NCBI GenBank assembly: GCA_019828545.1
Contig: JACVRA010000340.1
Span: 1 to 64,000, forward strand
Source of the DNA: Paracamarosporium sp. OC-R06-R3
Lineage: Eukaryota; Ascomycota; Dothideomycetes; Pleosporales; Didymosphaeriaceae
Length of the DNA: 64,000 nucleotides
Direction of reading: 5' to 3'
Of this stretch, positions 33,969-46,417 are shown piece by piece. Below the pieces are notes generated by a model. That model did no database searches. It worked only from the letters and a program-made list of their open reading frames with translations, and was not told where the DNA came from. Numbering within the stretch: position 1 is the first letter of the stretch; every line of letters begins with the position of its first letter. Position numbers and translations under genes: made by a program.

Positions 33969-34940
33969 GGGGGATTCCAAGGTTGTCAGCTCAGGTGCAG
34001 CGTGCTGGGAACTGGCATCACCACGATGAACAGGGTCGCCGTTTGGGAATCGACGCTGGCATGCGCCTAGAGGTCTAGCTATCTTGATGAGGGACGGACT
34101 ACCCGTCTTGTATCCTGGCCAGGAGTCGAACCATGTTCCCCAGCCATCGACTTCTCAAGCGAGCTAAGACCCGCCGCCCATGCACCGTCTGTCACAGTCA
34201 CCACGCTACGTTTCGACGGTGACGTGCAGCGACCGCCTAGTCTGCCTCTATCCAACGGCTCCCTGGACACTTCTTCTGGAAGCTTTCAGGTGCCTGGCTT
34301 GACGTCTGTGCCTGGGAGCAAAAAATTGCCATACTAACTTTGTGTCCAGGGATCTCTGTCGCCGCTTTTGGACTTACTCGTACCCAAATCCTAAGCCTTG
34401 ACCCCTATAACCTTGTTAGCTTTTCTTATCTAGCGCCTGTGCTACCCTATTCTTATTTTGTCGCTGCGCAATCAACTGGATATCACGTGACAAGAATTAG
34501 GTTTACGTCCCGGGCAGTTCACAGACAGGTGCTTGCCAACGAAGATGGGCCTAATAACGTACTTGTACACTACTTGCCTAGGAAGTACAATAACCCATAT
34601 ATATCTGGCATGTTTTAGTAATTATACTTCTGAACAATTTCCATTCCCAGGCACACTGCTAAGCTCTCATATAGGGAGTCTTCGTTCCGACGACCAGAAG
34701 CAAATAAGTCGTGTGGATGATACCTTCTAGAAAGCTGGTCTTACACGTCTGTCGTTGATTTCCGTGCTGACTAGGTTAAATTGCTCGACCAATTCTCGCG
34801 AGGAATCTACTACGCCGCCCCCTCCTCAGCATGGCCCCAGCATGCGGCACAGAACTGTGTTCTTGTAGAAATGTGCCACCCCTCTTGTTCGGTATAGCAT
34901 TAGCTTTGAACTTCTCATCATCTTATAGACTCCTAGCATC
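33969..34940. other. Divergent intergenic region
   Basis: Promoters of the Ser/Arg-rich protein and of the P450. A stretch at 34110-34175 has a tRNA-like T-loop on the minus strand but its stem does not pair. No other gene seen. Confidence 0.5.
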
Positions 34941-36747
34941 ATGATCAAGCCCTTTCTCATCCTCCTTAATGGTCTCTCGCTAAGCGTGTTGGCTTGGTTC
35001 TGCCGAAACATCGACAAGCATCTACGTAGTATCAATACCGTCTCCAGTATACTTCTAACTGTGCTTCCTTTGCTAATTTGGCAATACGTACGTTTGAGCT
35101 TACTCCTTGGATATACCGACGGCTGACCCATTCAAGTTGCTCTCAGTCGCTACCTATCGAGCCTTCTGGCACCCACTTGCCAAGTGGCCTGGACCAGGTT
35201 GGGCGGCTCTGACAGATTGGTATACCGTCTACCATCTCGTCAAAGGCGATCGGCATCTGGACTTCTACCGCATGCACGAGAAATACGGCAAGATTGTCAG
35301 ATTCGGTCCACGAAGGATTTCTGTTCGGTCCGCAACAGCACTCAAAGACATCTACAGCGTCACGTCCAACGTCAAAAGATCGCAGGTCTATGCCTCGACG
35401 GCTGTCGTCTTTGGTGGGACGCCCTCGTCAAATACCACGCCCGACATGAAAGAGCATGCGTTCAGGCGCAGGGTCAATGTTCGTGCACTTACTCCAGCGA
35501 ATATCAAAGGCATGGAGGGGCAAATTTTAAAGAACATTCGATATTTCTGTGATCAGCTGGTTGACGGTGACAGCACTGAGTGGAGCTCCCCGCACGATAT
35601 GAGCAAGCGGATTGGTTATCTTGTATCAGACATCATGGGAGATATCACGTTTAGCAAGAGTTTTGATGTCCAGAGGAAACCTGATAACCGTGATCTTTTG
35701 ATGTCTCTGCCCCAGGCTGTCGCTGGTATTCATTTAGTAAGTAACAGGAACAACTACCATTTGAACTAAAATTGTACCGCTCCATCAGTCGATTAACATC
35801 ACGGACAGATCGGCTATATGCCAGAATTGATCACATTTGGGCTCCACAAGATCTTATTCCGAAATTTAATCGCTGGCATCGCACGATTCATCAGTCTCAG
35901 TGCATCAACCTTCCAATGGCGCTTCGCACAAGAAAGCTGCAACGACTTCTTCTCTGCACTTCTCCAGGCACGAGACGACAAGACCGGGCAAGGCTTCTCA
36001 ACAGACCAGCTAGTTTCCGAAGCAGGTCTTCTCACTATCGCCGGCTCAGACACCACCATCACCGCCACAACAGCCATATTCTTCTACCTCTCCCACTACC
36101 CTTCGTGCTACTCGTGCCTAGAGAAAGAGATCCGCAGCACATTTTCCAGCGTTGAAGACATTCACATCGGCGCCCGGCTTGCCTCATGCCACTACCTCCT
36201 CGCATGCATCGAGGAAACGCTCCGTCTAAACCCGCCAGTCGGCTCCACGCTAATGCGCGAGGTACTCCCAGGCGGCCTCACTGTCGATGGGGAATGGTTT
36301 CCGCCAGGAACCGACATTGCAGTGCCGCACTACGCGCTGCACCACGACGAAACCTACTTCCCCGAACCTTTCGTCTTCAAGCCGCAAAGATGGCTCTCGA
36401 AGAATTCGTCTAATCCCGTCGACGTAGATATACATCTTGAGACGCCGGAAGAGACACAGGAGAAGGCTTCGCGTCCCGCAGAATCACTTGCTGCTAGTGC
36501 TTTCACGGCCTTTGGTGTCGGGAGGACGTCTTGCATTGGGAACTATCTCGCGTATCAAGAGGTTTCGCTCATAGTTGCTCGCACTATTTGGCTCTTTGAC
36601 ATGCGTGTTGAGCCCGGGTCGACGCTTGGGGAGGGAAGTGGAAACCTGGGCGCAGGAAGGAAGAGACGTAAGGAATTCCAGACTTGGGATCGGTTTGTGA
36701 GCATGCATGAGGGGCCGGTGATGCAGTTTAAGCGAAGGCAGATATGA
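34941..36747 (+). CDS. Cytochrome P450 monooxygenase
   Basis: Exons 34941-35087, 35137-35736, 35809-36747; introns 49 bp (GTACGT..AAG) and 72 bp (GTAAGT..CAG). 561 residues. The first exon adds a hydrophobic N-terminal anchor, followed by YRAFWHPLAKWPGP, the usual hinge. I-helix AGSDTT at 327-332, K-helix EETLR at 384-388 (ExxR), FKPQRWL (PERF-type), and heme loop FGVGRTSCIG at 484-493 with Cys491 as heme ligand. An insert of about 30 residues precedes the heme loop, as in several fungal P450s near the isotrichodermin C-15 hydroxylase group (similarity by memory only). ER-bound oxidase needing a P450 reductase; substrate unknown. No backbone enzyme nearby, so it is not obviously part of a cluster. 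Confidence 0.93.
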
Positions 36748-37470
36748 ATCGTGCATGCTGTCACCAGGGTGAGTGAATTGATTGAAGTCAGCACTTTTGA
36801 AGCGCGCATTTGTATGGATTCTTTATCGTGCAGCGGCTAGCTAAAGATTTAGAGTTTATAGCCTCCATATTTGGATCACTTTAATAATGTTATTCTGTAC
36901 GATAAAGTAAGTATGAAAAGTAGCGACTAGAAGAGCATATTCTTCAAACTCTTGGGATATTGCATGTAGCTAAGCAAGGGATTGCGCTGAACCCGAAAGG
37001 AAGTTCCCTGAACAGAAATTACCCCCAGAAAGCGTCCCAACGACGGCTGAAGGATCAACACACTCTGAGACCCCTGTCCTCTTGCATACCTAGAAAACCA
37101 GCAATTCTGTCGATCTTTGCGTCAAGAGCCGAGGCTTGCTCCACATGCTCAAAGGTGATTCATGTGGCATCTTTCTTTTAACGTTGATCTGTTGTCCAAA
37201 GAGCCAATGTTCTCTTACCATCGATCAAGTATGCAATCGTCTGTTCTCGAACACGTGTGCTTGCTACTGTTCACGACTGCAAGATAAGGTTTGAGTGTAG
37301 ACTCAATGTTGAGTTTGGCCCTAGTACGAGCAGTGGTCAACCGATGCCATAGCTACTCTCGCTTGCGCTTGTTGAAATTCGGGTGGCTGGGCTGGGCCCG
37401 CAGGCTTCTAGCTTTCACGTGACCTTTCTAGCGTACGTCGGAGAAACTAAGTTCCCCATCCCGTCGATAG
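36748..37470. other. Intergenic
   Basis: P450 3' flank and Prp45 promoter. Nothing else recognised. Confidence 0.5.
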
Positions 37471-39213
37471 ATGGAAAGTTTCGCCTCGTCGTTCGACGTC
37501 AACAACCACCACATCACACGCCAATCGCCCAACATGTCCGTCGCGACCCTCTCAAAGTCTCTGCCAAAGCCGAAATATGCGGGCGATGCAGAAGAACTAG
37601 ATACCTCACGAAACACGCGCGTGCTCCCCGAACACTCGACGCAACTCACAAAACGACAAAACGGACCGCCTCCGTACGGCCAGCGCACAGGATGGAGACC
37701 CCGTACGGCAGAAGATTTTGGGGAGGGTGGCGCATTTCCTGAGATACACGTCGCGCAATATCCGCTTGACATGGGGAGGAAGGGCACCGCCAGCACATCG
37801 AATGCGCTTGCGATGCGCGTGGATAACGAAGGCAAGACAAAATACGATGAAATTGCCCGGCGCGGGCATGGGGAGTCTCGCATCGTTCAGGCTAGCTTCA
37901 AGGACTTGATACCATTGCGACAGCAGGCGAACGCGGGAGAGCTGGACTTGGACCGGCCAAGTCAGGAGATGGTACAGGCGACCAAGGAGCGGACACAAGA
38001 GGCGCTCAACGCGCTGATTGCGGGCCAGACCGCGGCGCAGAAGCCCAAGAATGTGAAGGGCAGAGGAAAAGATGAGCCTACTTTCGTTCGATATACGCCT
38101 ACTGCGCAGATGGGCGAGGCACAAGGGAAAATGCGCATCCTCAAGATCCAGCAACGGCAAATGGACCCGATGGAACCGCCGAAATTCAAGCACAAGCGCA
38201 TCCCACGCGGCCCTCCCTCACCTCCGCCACCAGTCCTGCATTCACCTCCAAGAAAACTCACCGCAGAGGACCAAGAAATGTGGAAAATCCCCCCTCCCAT
38301 CTCGAACTGGAAGAACCCCAAGGGCTACACAGTCCCTCTGGACAAACGTCTCGCAGCTGATGGCCGCGGCCTCCAAGACGTAACCATCAACGACAAATTC
38401 GCGCAATTCGGCGAAGCCCTCCAAGCCGCCGACCGGCACGCCCGCGAAGAAGTAAAGCAGCGCGCCATGATGCAACAGCGGCTCGCCGAAAAAGAGAAGC
38501 TCCAAAAAGAAGAGCACCTCCGCAACCTCGCGCGGCAAGCCCGCGAATCGCGTGCCACGAACTCCCGACGACGCTCCTCGAGCGTCTCCTCGTCCGCCTC
38601 CGGCTCCGACGCCGAAGAAGAAGCCATCCGCCGCCGCGAAGAGGCGCGCAAAGAGCGCCGCCAAGAATTTCAGCGCGAGCTCCGTCAGTCCCGCATGGGC
38701 ACGGAGCGCAAACTCCAAATGCTCGCCCGCGAGCAGAACCGCGACATTTCGGAGAAGGTCGCCCTCGGCCTCGCGAAGCCCACGCAGAGCTCAGAATCAA
38801 TGTACGACTCCCGCCTTTTCAACCAATCCTCCGGCTTCGACGCCGGCTTCAACGAAGACCAAGCCTACGACAAGCCCCTGTTCGCTGCGCAAGATGCCAT
38901 ATCGTCTATCTACCGCCCGTCGGTCCAGCAGGATGACGGCGAGGACGAGGGCCAGACGTACGATCGCATTACGAAGAGTAGTAAATTCGAGATTCTGGGC
39001 CGCGCGAAGGAGGGCTTCAAGGGCGCAGATTTGCAGGAGCAGAGGGAGGGCCCTGTGCTCTTTGAGAAGGACACAGATGATCCGTTCCAGATTGATAAGA
39101 TGATTAAGGAGGTGCGGGGGGAGAAGGCGGGGGAGAAGAGGCATGGGTTGCAGGAGGCGGAGGCGGAGGGGAGGTCGGCGAAGAGGGCGAGGGTCGAGGA
39201 GGATAGCGAGTAG
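37471..39213 (+). CDS. prp45: Pre-mRNA-processing protein 45 (SNW/SKIP family)
   Basis: Intron-free, 580 residues from the first ATG. The ATG at 37534 (cccaacATGTCCGTC, MSVATLSKSLPKPKY) is an equally good start and gives the N-terminus usual for the family. SNW domain about 200-360: FVRYTP, RILKIQQRQMDPMEPPKFKHKRIP, and the name-giving SNWKN at 278-282 followed by GYTVPLDKRLAADGRGL. A charged helical region rich in E, K and R follows, then a C-terminal part with FNQSSGFDAGFNEDQAYDK. SNW proteins belong to the activated spliceosome (NineTeen-associated) and stay through both catalytic steps; nuclear. Confidence 0.95.
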   Translation: MESFASSFDVNNHHITRQSPNMSVATLSKSLPKPKYAGDAEELDTSRNTRVLPEHSTQLTKRQNGPPPYGQRTGWRPRTAEDFGEGGAFPEIHVAQYPLDMGRKGTASTSNALAMRVDNEGKTKYDEIARRGHGESRIVQASFKDLIPLRQQANAGELDLDRPSQEMVQATKERTQEALNALIAGQTAAQKPKNVKGRGKDEPTFVRYTPTAQMGEAQGKMRILKIQQRQMDPMEPPKFKHKRIPRGPPSPPPPVLHSPPRKLTAEDQEMWKIPPPISNWKNPKGYTVPLDKRLAADGRGLQDVTINDKFAQFGEALQAADRHAREEVKQRAMMQQRLAEKEKLQKEEHLRNLARQARESRATNSRRRSSSVSSSASGSDAEEEAIRRREEARKERRQEFQRELRQSRMGTERKLQMLAREQNRDISEKVALGLAKPTQSSESMYDSRLFNQSSGFDAGFNEDQAYDKPLFAAQDAISSIYRPSVQQDDGEDEGQTYDRITKSSKFEILGRAKEGFKGADLQEQREGPVLFEKDTDDPFQIDKMIKEVRGEKAGEKRHGLQEAEAEGRSAKRARVEEDSE

Positions 39214-39859
39214 CGTGGGTCATGGGTTGTATGTGGGAGTATATGCTGAGCATTCAGATTGGGGCATGGCTTTTGGGCGTGTGTTTGCATTAGCAGGAGT
39301 TTGGCATGGCTTTTGGTTGAGCTCAAGTGCACTCTTCGAACACATCACTTGATACTATATTGCATGTTAAATCGATTAACGTGTCATGTTTTCACTATTC
39401 GTACCGCTATGATTACTTTTTTCTGCTCATGTGGCAAGCGTAGGGTATCCCATCCATCCATCCATCCATCCAACCATCTCCCATCCCATCTCATTCCTAA
39501 TGTGTCAACTTTATCCCTGAACCCCAAAACGCCGTGCCGTGCTATGCAATAATCATTGAATTTCCACCATCCTCAGTGAACATCCCTGACCGGTCCACCA
39601 GCCTCGTACTCAAATCGAAGATCTTAGAGCTATTTCTCATTACTGGAGATGCGCGACTGGCGGAGGCATGTTTTGACTTTGAAGAGAGAGAGAGGAGGGA
39701 GGGAGAGCCGTTGATCGAGTGGCGGTCTCAGTTCTTCTAGGAATAGTGGAGGAAGATGTGTCGAGTGCTGCAACGTAGAGGTACGTATGTTGATGATGAC
39801 GCCTCGGACAACGACATCTCGCATCCAACGTCCAACCATCATCACCCCTCGCAAACCCC
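39214..39859. other. Convergent intergenic region
   Basis: 3' flanks of Prp45 and TAF11. Contains a CCAT repeat; no gene seen. Confidence 0.5.
39449..39471. repeat. CCAT tetranucleotide repeat
   Basis: Five CCAT units followed by an imperfect sixth. Confidence 0.85.
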
Positions 39860-40861
39860 TCAACGAAACAACCTCCTCCCTCCCGTCCTCGCCAACGTCC
39901 TCTCTGGACCCTCCAAGCTCAGCCCCGCAAAACCCGCTCCACCACCCTCCCGATCCCTCTTATACCGCCTCAACGCCTCCCTAAGATGTGCCGGTGTCAA
40001 CGGGCCCTTATCCTCCTCCTTCAGTCTATCCTTCAGACTCGCATCTCGCGGTATCTCCTTCCAAAACCCTTCCTCTTTGGGAACTTGGTTGATATACATG
40101 CCTGCGTTCTGGACATGTTGTGCCGAGGGCTTGCTTCGCGGTCGGTGACCAAATGGCTCTTGCAGACCTTGTTGCAGGACGGCAGGAGGTAGGTTAGGGT
40201 TCGGGTTGTGCGTGCGGGCAGCGGCCCATTCGTCGCGGACGATGAGCGCGCGGTCGATAAGCTCGCCGACGAAAGCTTTGCTGTACGATGTAACGGCGAT
40301 AATGACATTCGGCGGGACGGACTGCGACAGCGTCTGGTTGACCAGCTTGCGGACCATGGAGGTCTTGAGCTTGACACGGCGGTACACGGAGTAAGCGTTT
40401 TGCTGCGATTCATCCATGGCTAGCACTAGCATGCGCTCGTTGTGGGCAGCTTGCTGTTTGGCTGCTTCAGAGGGGCGCTCGCCTTCGAGTTTCGTGCCTT
40501 CATCGTCGTCCTCGCCGTAGTCGTCTTCCTCTTCTTCTTCTGCACCAGCAGCTCCATTTACTGAGGTATCGTCTGGGCGAGCGCCGCGAACAGAGCTGCC
40601 GGCAATGCTCACACCGTCGTCATTCTTGCGCTTTCGCTTTCTACCGCCTGCACCGTTTGCGAGAGAGGCTGTGTCCACACTGCCAACTGAAGGTGAGCGG
40701 CTGTGACGTAGTGGCGAGGCGACTGCTGATTCGGTGTCTGGATCGAAGGAGTTGCGGAGGTTGGAGGGTTTCCGTTTCTTTGCTTGTGAGGAGACGCTGG
40801 AGATGGAGCCGCGCTTGCGAGGATTGGGGACGATGATCTGGGGCGGCGGCGGTGACGCCAT
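39860..40861 (-). CDS. taf11: Transcription initiation factor TFIID subunit 11 (TAF11)
   Basis: Intron-free, 333 residues. The N-terminal 140 residues are disordered with basic (RKRKRK) and acidic (EEEEEDDYGEDDD) patches. The TAFII28-like histone fold starts near 142 (NERMLVLAMDESQQNAYSV) and contains KLVNQTLSQSVPPNV followed by IIAVTSYSKAFVGELIDRA, the diagnostic stretch. A C-terminal extension (PLTPAHLREALRRYKRD) is typical of fungal members. TAF11 pairs with TAF13 inside TFIID and helps place TBP on promoters; nuclear. Confidence 0.93.
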   Translation of the reverse strand: MASPPPPQIIVPNPRKRGSISSVSSQAKKRKPSNLRNSFDPDTESAVASPLRHSRSPSVGSVDTASLANGAGGRKRKRKNDDGVSIAGSSVRGARPDDTSVNGAAGAEEEEEDDYGEDDDEGTKLEGERPSEAAKQQAAHNERMLVLAMDESQQNAYSVYRRVKLKTSMVRKLVNQTLSQSVPPNVIIAVTSYSKAFVGELIDRALIVRDEWAAARTHNPNPNLPPAVLQQGLQEPFGHRPRSKPSAQHVQNAGMYINQVPKEEGFWKEIPRDASLKDRLKEEDKGPLTPAHLREALRRYKRDREGGGAGFAGLSLEGPERTLARTGGRRLFR

Positions 40862-42265
40862 TTCGGACGCTGAGTGTGTTATCGCACAGAGGGGGATCTT
40901 GATCTCCGTGACGCTGGGCGGAAGTGGTGATTTGTGGAGAGACGGCTGTCAACTTGAAGTAGAGAAAGCGGGAGCTCAATGGCGCGCCGTTTCGCGAAAA
41001 CCGCGCTAGTGACGCTGGAGCGCACGGTCACCATTTATGGGTCTCTTTCACCAGACGCAAGTCGTCTCACTTTGCACATTCCTACTTTCTCCTAATAACA
41101 AATGATCAGCTGAGTTTGTACGGGAAACAGGTTCTTGGTCTAGTGTATCTTCATCAGCCATCTTGAAAATTGTATCGGTTACGTGGCATACCAATTCAGT
41201 CTGGGGTAAAGGCTCTCTCACCCACCACTATCACTATCATGTGTCCTTGATAGATAGCGTTTCACTCTCCTACATAACTTCAAATCATTGTTACAATCTC
41301 TACCTAACAGTCAATTATCCAACTTCTCTTGCCTCAATCAGAACTCCTACCGTACAAACATATCTTACTACAAGCATTCCACAAACCCCTAAAACGATGC
41401 ATTCCACCCACTTACTATCCTTCGTGATATACACCAAAAATCAATACGTTACTAGATAAGAAATTAGGCTACAATATATTAAATAGCAGTAAACAAGTTA
41501 TCATTATTTTGATTACCACTACGGTGCAATGCCCAACGACTGTAATGAGATAACTGACTTAATTTCAACAGCGGTGGTAATATACAAGAATTCCACATAC
41601 GGTATACCATGAGAGAACATCTCAAGCGTAGGATATCATGATATTATTCAAGATGCAAGAGCAAGGAAAGCGATGATAGTATGAGTGCGTGATCCTCGTA
41701 CATTTTACTACCTCACAGCTATATGGGAGTTGTATAGTGACTTTGGTACATATCCCTCAAGATAACTGTATCGTTTTGTGGACTGATAATGGATGAAGAT
41801 ACTGTATCTGGCCAGCTTGTAGTACGCCTTGAGTGATGTATGGCAGATTGAACGAAGAACGATACTCTGACGACGTAATTGTCTACATGCTACAACTCAG
41901 GCAGCATTTTTTGAAGGACAGCATCTAGTAGTTGGTACGCACAGTCGACTCGGAGATACACATTTCTGGTTGGATATTATGCTTTGTCTCATGATAGCCT
42001 GGAAATATAGCTTATGACCGCTTGTCGTCGAGGGCTTATTGCTCAGGAAATGCAACGGAAGTAGCGTTGGCTTTGCTAGCTCATGCAAACGAAGGAGTCT
42101 CACGGTCATCACAAAAACACACAGAACAAAGTTGAAGGTGGAGAAACCCTTCTCGGGTATATTTTGTGTGACAGCTACATTAAGCCATCACAGCGTACAC
42201 CAGCCATTGAGCGTCATGAAGAAACCTTGATAAGAAAACCCAGAACCAAACCCAAGCGCCTAATT
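40862..42265. other. Intergenic, AT-richer
   Basis: TAF11 promoter (right of 40861) and RPL4 3' flank. From about 41.2 to 42.0 kb the sequence is distinctly AT-rich with only short frames. Confidence 0.5.
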
Positions 42266-43773
42266 CTAGTTCTCGTGAAGCTGCTCGGTGAAGCCCTCGC
42301 CCACACGCTCGGGCTTGCCGCTCTTGACAGACTTCTGGCCCTCCTTGTTCTTGGAGAAAGCAGCCGCGTAGGGGTTGAGGCGGAGCTGGACCTGGAAGTT
42401 GCGGAGCGGGTTCTTCTTCTGGACGTTGGTGCGCTTGCTGATGGCACCGCCACGGACGGGGCGGAGCACCTTCTGCACGTCGCTGGAGTTGATGATCTTG
42501 CTGAGGTCGGGCTGCTTCATCACGGTGGAGGGGAGGAGGTAGTCCTTCTTCAGGGCTGAAGGCTCGGTGGTGGAGCCGTAGACCTTGTCAAGGGCAGCGA
42601 AAGCCGAGGAGGTCCAGACGATGAAACGTCCAAGGTGACCACCAGGGGCGAGTTGGAGGAGGTTGAGAGAGTAGACGGACGAGGTCTCGACACCGGGAAG
42701 GTTGCGGAAAGCACCAACGAGCTCCTTGCCATCCTCATCGGGGTTGTAGATGACAAGAGGACCACGGCGCTGCCTGTAGCGGCGGCCCCTGAGCTTACCC
42801 TTACCGGCACGGACCTTCCTGGACTTCTTGACCTTCTCGAGGTCAGCGCCAGCACCGACAGCCTTGAGCAGAGCAAGGGCCGCGGAGGTCTTAGCGATGG
42901 CAGCGTCGGCGAAAGCGGTCGAGGAAACAACGAGAGGAACCTCGGGGACGGTGGAGACGTTGTGGCCACGGGCAAGGAGAAGAGCAGCGCTGGAAGACGC
43001 AGCGAGAGCGGAGGCGGTCGCGAAGCGCTTCTGGTTTAGGTTGATCTTCTGGTGCCACTTCCTCCAGACCTTGGTGGGGGCGAACATGCGACCGGAACGG
43101 CACATGTTACCGAAAGCAGCCTGACCGGCACGGTGAGTACCACCACCAGAGACACGAGGAATACGGGCGACGGCACGACCGGTACCCCAAGACTCGGCGG
43201 ACGTCTGGTGACCAGCCTTCTCGGAGCTGCAAAGGTCAGCTAAGAGCATACGTGGTGCGCTTGACAACACTTACACAGCGTACGGCTGGCGCTTGTTCTT
43301 GTTCATGCCAGTGTGGACCGACTGGACGATATCCGGGCGGATGGGGCTCTATTGGAAAGTCAGCAATTGAACTTGTTATACTGAATCTGCAGCATTGCTC
43401 TTCGAAAGTGCACTAAACACGACCTTCAGTCTTCAAGGACACACTGGAGAGCAGAGTGGTCCTCGAAAAAATGGAGACCATGTTTTCCTGCCAGCGCTTC
43501 GCCGAATTCTCATCCGCGCATATCAAGCTGTCGACGACGCCTGTGAAAGTGTACGATTGAAAACTCTGACAGTGTCCCCTTTCTTCGTATTTCCAGCCGT
43601 CGACTGCAGATATGCGCGGATTCGGTGGTCGTTGCAAGGCGGGGTGTGCGATTCGGACGGAGCTGCGATTGCGAAGACGTCGTGAGACTTGCCTTGAAGA
43701 CATTGGGGAGAGGAGCAGTGTCCTTGGAGGCCTCTCCGGAGCCGGAAATGATGGTGACGGTAGGCCGAGACAT
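42266..43773 (-). CDS. rpl4: 60S ribosomal protein L4 (uL4)
   Basis: Exons 43773-43693, 43348-43275, 43226-42266; 371 residues. [16 protein letters not shown] | [14 protein letters not shown] | [24 protein letters not shown], then [22 protein letters not shown] and [12 protein letters not shown], all hallmarks of eukaryotic L4. Core of the large subunit; its extended loop lines the exit tunnel. The C-terminal extension is the eukaryotic one ([20 protein letters not shown]). Intron 1 (344 bp) begins with GCAAGT after AAG, a GC-AG intron: no GT donor restores the conserved VFK-SPIRPD junction. Intron 2 is 48 bp (GTAAGT..CAG). Confidence 0.95.
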
Positions 43774-46417
43774 GGCGGTCGTCTTGTGCTGCAGGTTAGT
43801 ACGCTGTGTTGAAGTCCAAGTTCTGAAGTTGCAGAGTGGATTTTTCGGTGTGCGCCAAGACTGCGCCTGCCCCAAAACCTAAGCGAACGTTAGCGCAAAA
43901 GCCCTTCGCGCTTTCGCGCTAGCAAGACAGGTACTGTTCATGCAACGACGAGAAGAATTTATGCCGCCGGCAGTTGGACCAAGGTGTTGGTGATGGAGAT
44001 CATGCGTTCTGGAAATTAGGGAACAAAGACTCGCGCATGCTTGCAAGGATGGTCGACTACTTTACTCCTCTAGCTCAAACAGTGATTTATGGAACCCGTC
44101 ATTGTTATAGTATACCATGGATAACGGCAAAGGCCAGATATACGAAGTCTGCAAGGGCAGTCTTCAGATCTGTATATTGTAGATCTCAAGGTGTGATGGT
44201 AAATCCTGAAGGCTGCAAAGTTGTACCCAATCTGTGGGTGTACTATATGACCACAGACTTGATACAAGTGTGCTGCAATATCTCCAAGATTGTAATCACT
44301 TCGATATACATTTTCAATGTCTTGTATAGACTTCAAGAACTCAACGCTGCATATCTTGTCGTCGAAATGGTGTGCAGTCATTGATTGAGTAGAGTGAAAC
44401 AGAACTTGAAGCATGGACGTTGATGGGATTTAAGGCTACAATGGCAACATAATCTGAGCAGAACAATACAAGATCTTGCGCGATGGCTTTTCAGACACCT
44501 GTACTTTTCATGAGCAACGAGCCGAAGCCTCGGACAACTACATGATCCCCGTGGCTCCTAGTTCTGCTCCTACGACGCCTCGCTTCCGTAGGCTGTCTGT
44601 GCGCCGTTGTTTAACGTGTTTCAACGAGTGTTGCTAGGATTCGACGCTGACATCGCGGGTTTCAGAGCTGGACGGTAATCTACCTATTCAGAGATGATTG
44701 TACGTTGCAGCTCAAGAGCGCTCCAAGATATCGGTGAGTGAAAGTCGCAAGCGGGCTACACAGCATGAACCACGAAGCGATGTACCAAGTGTTCCAGGAT
44801 TTCGCAGACTGATACAAGGGGGCTGCTGCCATTGATCTGGCTGTGGGGGATGATTGGGACCAGAGAGCAAGAAATGTCAGTTTGCGCGACAGCATTTTCT
44901 TCCAAAGAGCATCTGAAACTGGCGGTCAGATGACCGGCGCTGTTGCAAGTTTCGAGTACTCACCCCGCCAACCAGCCTGATGTTTCACAATCACCAGTGA
45001 TGTCGGACAATTTGCTGGTGACCAGCGACGAGGCCAATGGCGCTGGAATCGAACGAACGAGTCCGAGAGCCAAGCAGAGCGTACCGTGGGTTGGCACGGA
45101 GTCCTACGAGGCTGCCGGACCCCGTGCGTAGCAGAGCCTCAAGGCGCACGTTCGCGACGGTGACAATTGCTCTCGGACGAGAACTGGCATTCTCCTGGGA
45201 CGAAGAAGGGCATGCCAGCTGTTGCGCGTCGCGTGGGCCTTGCGCTGTAATAAAGGTTGTTGTTGATGGGGGGCCCGGGTGGTGTTGCCACAGGAGCGAG
45301 CGCGCGGGCGAGTGCGGCTTCTATAATTAGATGGGGTCGGCTCATTTGAACAAAGAAGTCGGTCGCAAACATCGCTCTGCGCACGCGGAGCTTGCAGAGG
45401 CGTCGCAAACAGCGTCGTACGAAGGCGAGACTCGAGCTGCAATTTCAACAGGGTGCGAACGACGCAATGTGCGTGCAGAGGTAGGCTGTCAGGCCGAACG
45501 CTTCCCGCACGGTCGCCCCTTCCTTCTATTTTTGGGCGGTCCTGCGCGCGTCTCGCCGCTGTGATTGGTCGAGGCTAGGCGCTGCTTCCACAGGCCGTCC
45601 TGCTCTCTGCTCTGGCGACACCCATCCTCTTCAACCACAGCGAAAGCGCCGCACCGCGCAACCCCCCACAGCAACCTCGCCCAAGGCGCTTGACCGACTT
45701 CCTCGCCCGCCCCCAAGTCGGTCGCACTTGCCCCCATCACCCTCGAGGAAAGTTCGCTCCTGCCTCGCTGCCGCACATCACGACACCCCGACCGCTCCTC
45801 CCACGGCGCTGTGCATACGACCCGTCGACGTCGATTCTACTTCCTCCACACACTTTCGGGTACTTCGGGCCCAGTCGCTCCCTACTGCGCTAGTCGAGAA
45901 TCTGGTATTCTCGTTTCAAGTCAACAACACAGGTCCCTCCTGCTGTTGGCCGTCGGTGCGTATGCCTCCGCTGCCCTGGGCTGTTGTTTCTTGCCTTCTA
46001 CACCCTATGCTGTACCCGCTTTACTCTCCTCTGTATCTGTCAATTCGAGGCGAGGCGCACATTCTGCTGCGCCCTCTGTCACGCTGCCTGTCATCACTGT
46101 CACTATCCTCCTGCGCCTCAGCGCCTAGCCTGCCTCACCACGACCACCAGCGTTCCTTCTACCTCTCGGTACTTCCATGTAGCTTTTCGCTCGCGGGATG
46201 TCAACGTTGAGACATGACGACTATGCCAGCACTCCATAATGCTGACCATTAAAAGGGCACTACATACACATAATATTTCCTTTCTTTCGAAAAGGCTCAA
46301 GCGCACGCCTCCGCAACGACCCTCGACATTCCACACGCTCAGTCTACCACCGTGGCCCATTGAACAAAGTAGTCGTTCGCCCAAGTTGGGCCCGCCTGCC
46401 GGACCCGCAGACCCAGT
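43774..46417. other. Divergent intergenic region, RPL4 and phosphatase promoters
   Basis: No supported gene. A 100-codon frame at 46239-46541 (plus) starts upstream of, and overlaps, the phosphatase start in another frame and may act as an upstream ORF unless it is removed by splicing. Confidence 0.5.

Noticed and set aside
34110..34175. tRNA-like sequence on the minus strand (GGTTCGACTCC word)
   Set aside because: The T-stem does not pair beyond two bases and the D-loop is too short.
43349..43692. Intronic snoRNA in RPL4
   Set aside because: No convincing box C (RTGATGA) plus box D (CTGA) pair was seen.
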